DNA of 64,000 nucleotides from Candidozyma auris. Its lineage: Eukaryota; Ascomycota; Pichiomycetes; Serinales; Metschnikowiaceae. A program made the position numbers and the translations under genes. Position 1 is the stretch's first letter, and each line of letters begins with the position of its first letter. Positions 62,681 to 64,000 of this stretch are shown in pieces. Location: positions 186,001-250,000 of the forward strand of contig NC_072814.1 of the NCBI RefSeq assembly GCF_003013715.1. The letters run 5' to 3'. Below the pieces are notes generated by a model. That model saw only the letters and a program-made list of their open reading frames with translations, was not told where the DNA came from and did no database searches.

Positions 62681-63020
62681 CATGCTCAGCCTAGTCGTCC
62701 CATAAGTATTGGTACCAATTTGGGAACCCACAATTCTCCAAGGCATTCTTCTTATGTATGACATTCTTCAAAGCAAGACTTTACTGGAAGTTCGTGGCTC
62801 TGACGATTGCCTTTGCCGACTCGAAAAGTCCTCTCCAAAGGTTTCACTCATAAACAACCACCTGCTTAATTACCTGCATCATCCTAAAGATCCCTTCGTT
62901 TCAAATTACTCCCAAGATGCAAGCCATTGAGATTTATTTTTTTCCACATTGGCCGTCTCTCTCAAATTTTCTCTCACAATCATCAGAACTTCATTGTCGC
63001 AGCCAAATTGGGTAGGTGCG

Positions 63021-63027
63021 TGAAACA
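63021..63027 (+). promoter_or_regulatory. Proximal pheromone response element of STE2
   Basis: TGAAACA, the Ste12/Cph1 consensus, 77 bp upstream of the STE2 start and 32 bp before a TATAAA (63059-63064). Position and target gene make it more credible than the distal copy. The same heptamer also occurs in the ARO1 upstream region, so it is not specific by itself. Confidence 0.5.
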
Positions 63028-63103
63028 TCTAGGAACACCATTTGCAGCCATTTCCTTCTATAAAGTGGCTAAGGAATCTCCCCCAAATCACCCTCGCCAA
63101 GTA

Positions 63104-64000
63104 ATGGAATTTACTGGAGACATTGTTCTCAAGTATACTTTGAGCGGTGAGGAGTACCTGTCTACATTTGAGCAATTAGATAGCTCTGTCAACCGGTCCC
63201 TTGAGCTTGGCGTGGTTCACGGTATAGCTATCGCATGTGGGGTCCTATTGATGGTTCTCTCATGGGTCATCATAATCAAGAAGAAAAATCCGATTTTCGT
63301 ATTGAACCAACTCACCTTGTTGCTCATGGTCATCAAGTCGTCTTTATACCTTGCTTTCCTCTTTGGGCCGTTGAGTTCCCTCACTTACAAGTTCACCAGA
63401 GTACTCCCCCACGATAAATGGCACGCTTTCCATGTATACATCGCCACGAACGTCATTCACACGTTGCTCATAGCAACAGTGGAGATGACCTTGGTTTTCC
63501 AAATCTACATCATCTTTAAGTCACCGGAAGTTCGCCACTTGGGCTATATATTGACCGGTGCTGCTTCTGCTTTGGCCCTCACTATCGTTGCCTTGTACAT
63601 CCACAGCACTGTCATTTCAGCAGTGCAATTGAAGGAGCAACTTTTGATGCACGAAATCAAGATCACAAATTCCTGGGTCAACAACGTGCCCATCATTTTG
63701 TTTTCGGCTTCCTTGAATGTGGTGTGTATCATTCTCATTGCTAAACTCGCCTTGGCCATCAAGACCAGAAGGTACCTTGGGTTGAAGCAGTTTGACGGTT
63801 TGCACATCTTGATGATCACCTCTACGCAAACGTTCATTGTGCCCTCTGTATTAATGATCGTCAACTACAAGCAGTCTTCTTCGTACCTGACGCTCTTGGC
63901 CAACATAAGTGTCATTCTCGTCGTTTGCAACCTTCCCTTGAGCTCATTGTGGGCAGCTTCTGCAAACAACAGTTCTACACCGACTTCCTCCGCCAACACT
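63104..64000 (+). CDS. STE2: Alpha-factor pheromone receptor Ste2 (5' part, cut by window end)
   Basis: 299 codons from ATG 63104 to the last base, no stop. Class D GPCR that binds alpha-type pheromone on MATa cells. The N-terminal ~38 residues include N-glycosylation site NRS. Seven hydrophobic segments follow: LGVVHGIAIACGVLLMVLSW (TM1), LTLLLMVIKSSLYLAFLF (TM2), VYIATNVIHTLLIATVEM (TM3), LTGAASALALTIVALYI (TM4), VPIILFSASLNVVCIILIAK (TM5), TQTFIVPSVLMIVNY (TM6 with the conserved Pro) and ANISVILVVCNLPLSSLWAAS (TM7), then NNSS. The LPLSSLWAASANN end closely matches S. cerevisiae LPLSSMWATAANN. The third loop (KTRRYLGLKQFDGLHIL) is the G-protein contact. In-frame CTG at codons 19 and 262. 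The missing part is the cytosolic regulatory tail. Confidence 0.96.
   Translation, partial: MEFTGDIVLKYTLSGEEYLSTFEQLDSSVNRSLELGVVHGIAIACGVLLMVLSWVIIIKKKNPIFVLNQLTLLLMVIKSSLYLAFLFGPLSSLTYKFTRVLPHDKWHAFHVYIATNVIHTLLIATVEMTLVFQIYIIFKSPEVRHLGYILTGAASALALTIVALYIHSTVISAVQLKEQLLMHEIKITNSWVNNVPIILFSASLNVVCIILIAKLALAIKTRRYLGLKQFDGLHILMITSTQTFIVPSVLMIVNYKQSSSYLTLLANISVILVVCNLPLSSLWAASANNSSTPTSSANT

Larger units (their letters stand above)
61401..63103. promoter_or_regulatory. Long divergent intergenic region, beta subunit / STE2
   Basis: 1703 bp between divergent starts, the longest gene-free stretch here. It begins with a T-rich tract at about 61796-61810 and becomes AT-rich toward STE2. Pheromone-response-like elements lie at 62674-62680 and 63021-63027. 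Frames at 61465-61857, 62221-62409 and 62709-62930 have no recognisable content. An unannotated RNA or a long regulatory region is possible. Confidence 0.5.

Overview
The window is nuclear DNA of a budding yeast (Saccharomycotina). Genes are closely packed, almost all lack introns, and every recognised product has a yeast-type counterpart (MDN1, ARO1, SNF1, EXO1, HST3, NUF2, PHO92, COQ7, STE2). The best guess is the CUG-Ser clade, in the Debaryomycetaceae/Metschnikowiaceae range. The main argument is that the dehydroquinase domain of Aro1 has lost its catalytic residues, a condition I recall being reported for Candida albicans Aro1. In-frame CTG codons are also scarce. I could not prove how CTG is decoded, so leucines written for CTG codons may be serines. 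I see no mobile element, CRISPR array, rRNA or sign of recent transfer.

Layout. 1-9.8 kb: the 3' two thirds of MDN1 (midasin), cut by the window start. 9.8-18.5 kb: PTC7, ARO1 and CCA1, all on the minus strand. 18.7-18.9 kb: a head-to-tail tRNA-Arg(TCT)/tRNA-Phe(GAA) pair four bases apart, with one T10 terminator. 19-27.4 kb: a BAR-PH-ArfGAP gene, TFB3, an unrecognised gene, CGI121 (KEOPS) and EXO1. 27.6-35 kb: a protein with a divergent TEA/ATTS-like domain, a GCK-type kinase, RBA50 and a small tail-anchored protein. 35.3-45 kb: EMC1, a Zn2Cys6 regulator behind a long upstream region, an SNM1-like RNase MRP subunit, a dysferlin-domain peroxin and HST3. 45.6-54.3 kb: SNF1, a PWI-domain SRm160-like protein, PHO92, COQ7, NUF2 and a DHA2 drug:H+ antiporter. 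54.8-64 kb: a Gpr1-type receptor, an AGP2-type permease, the SNF1-complex beta subunit, and the 5' part of STE2, cut by the window end.

How the genes work together. Most are independent housekeeping genes, as usual in yeast. Two themes stand out. The right-hand 18 kb is rich in nutrient and signal sensing (SNF1, its beta subunit, Gpr1-like GPCR, Agp2-like permease, Ste2). The stretch around 16.7-18.9 kb joins the CCA-adding enzyme gene to a tandem tRNA unit whose first tRNA is followed by a genomic CCA. The most informative single observation is the pentafunctional Aro1: four domains keep their signature motifs, while the type I dehydroquinase domain has lost both its Schiff-base lysine and its catalytic histidine.
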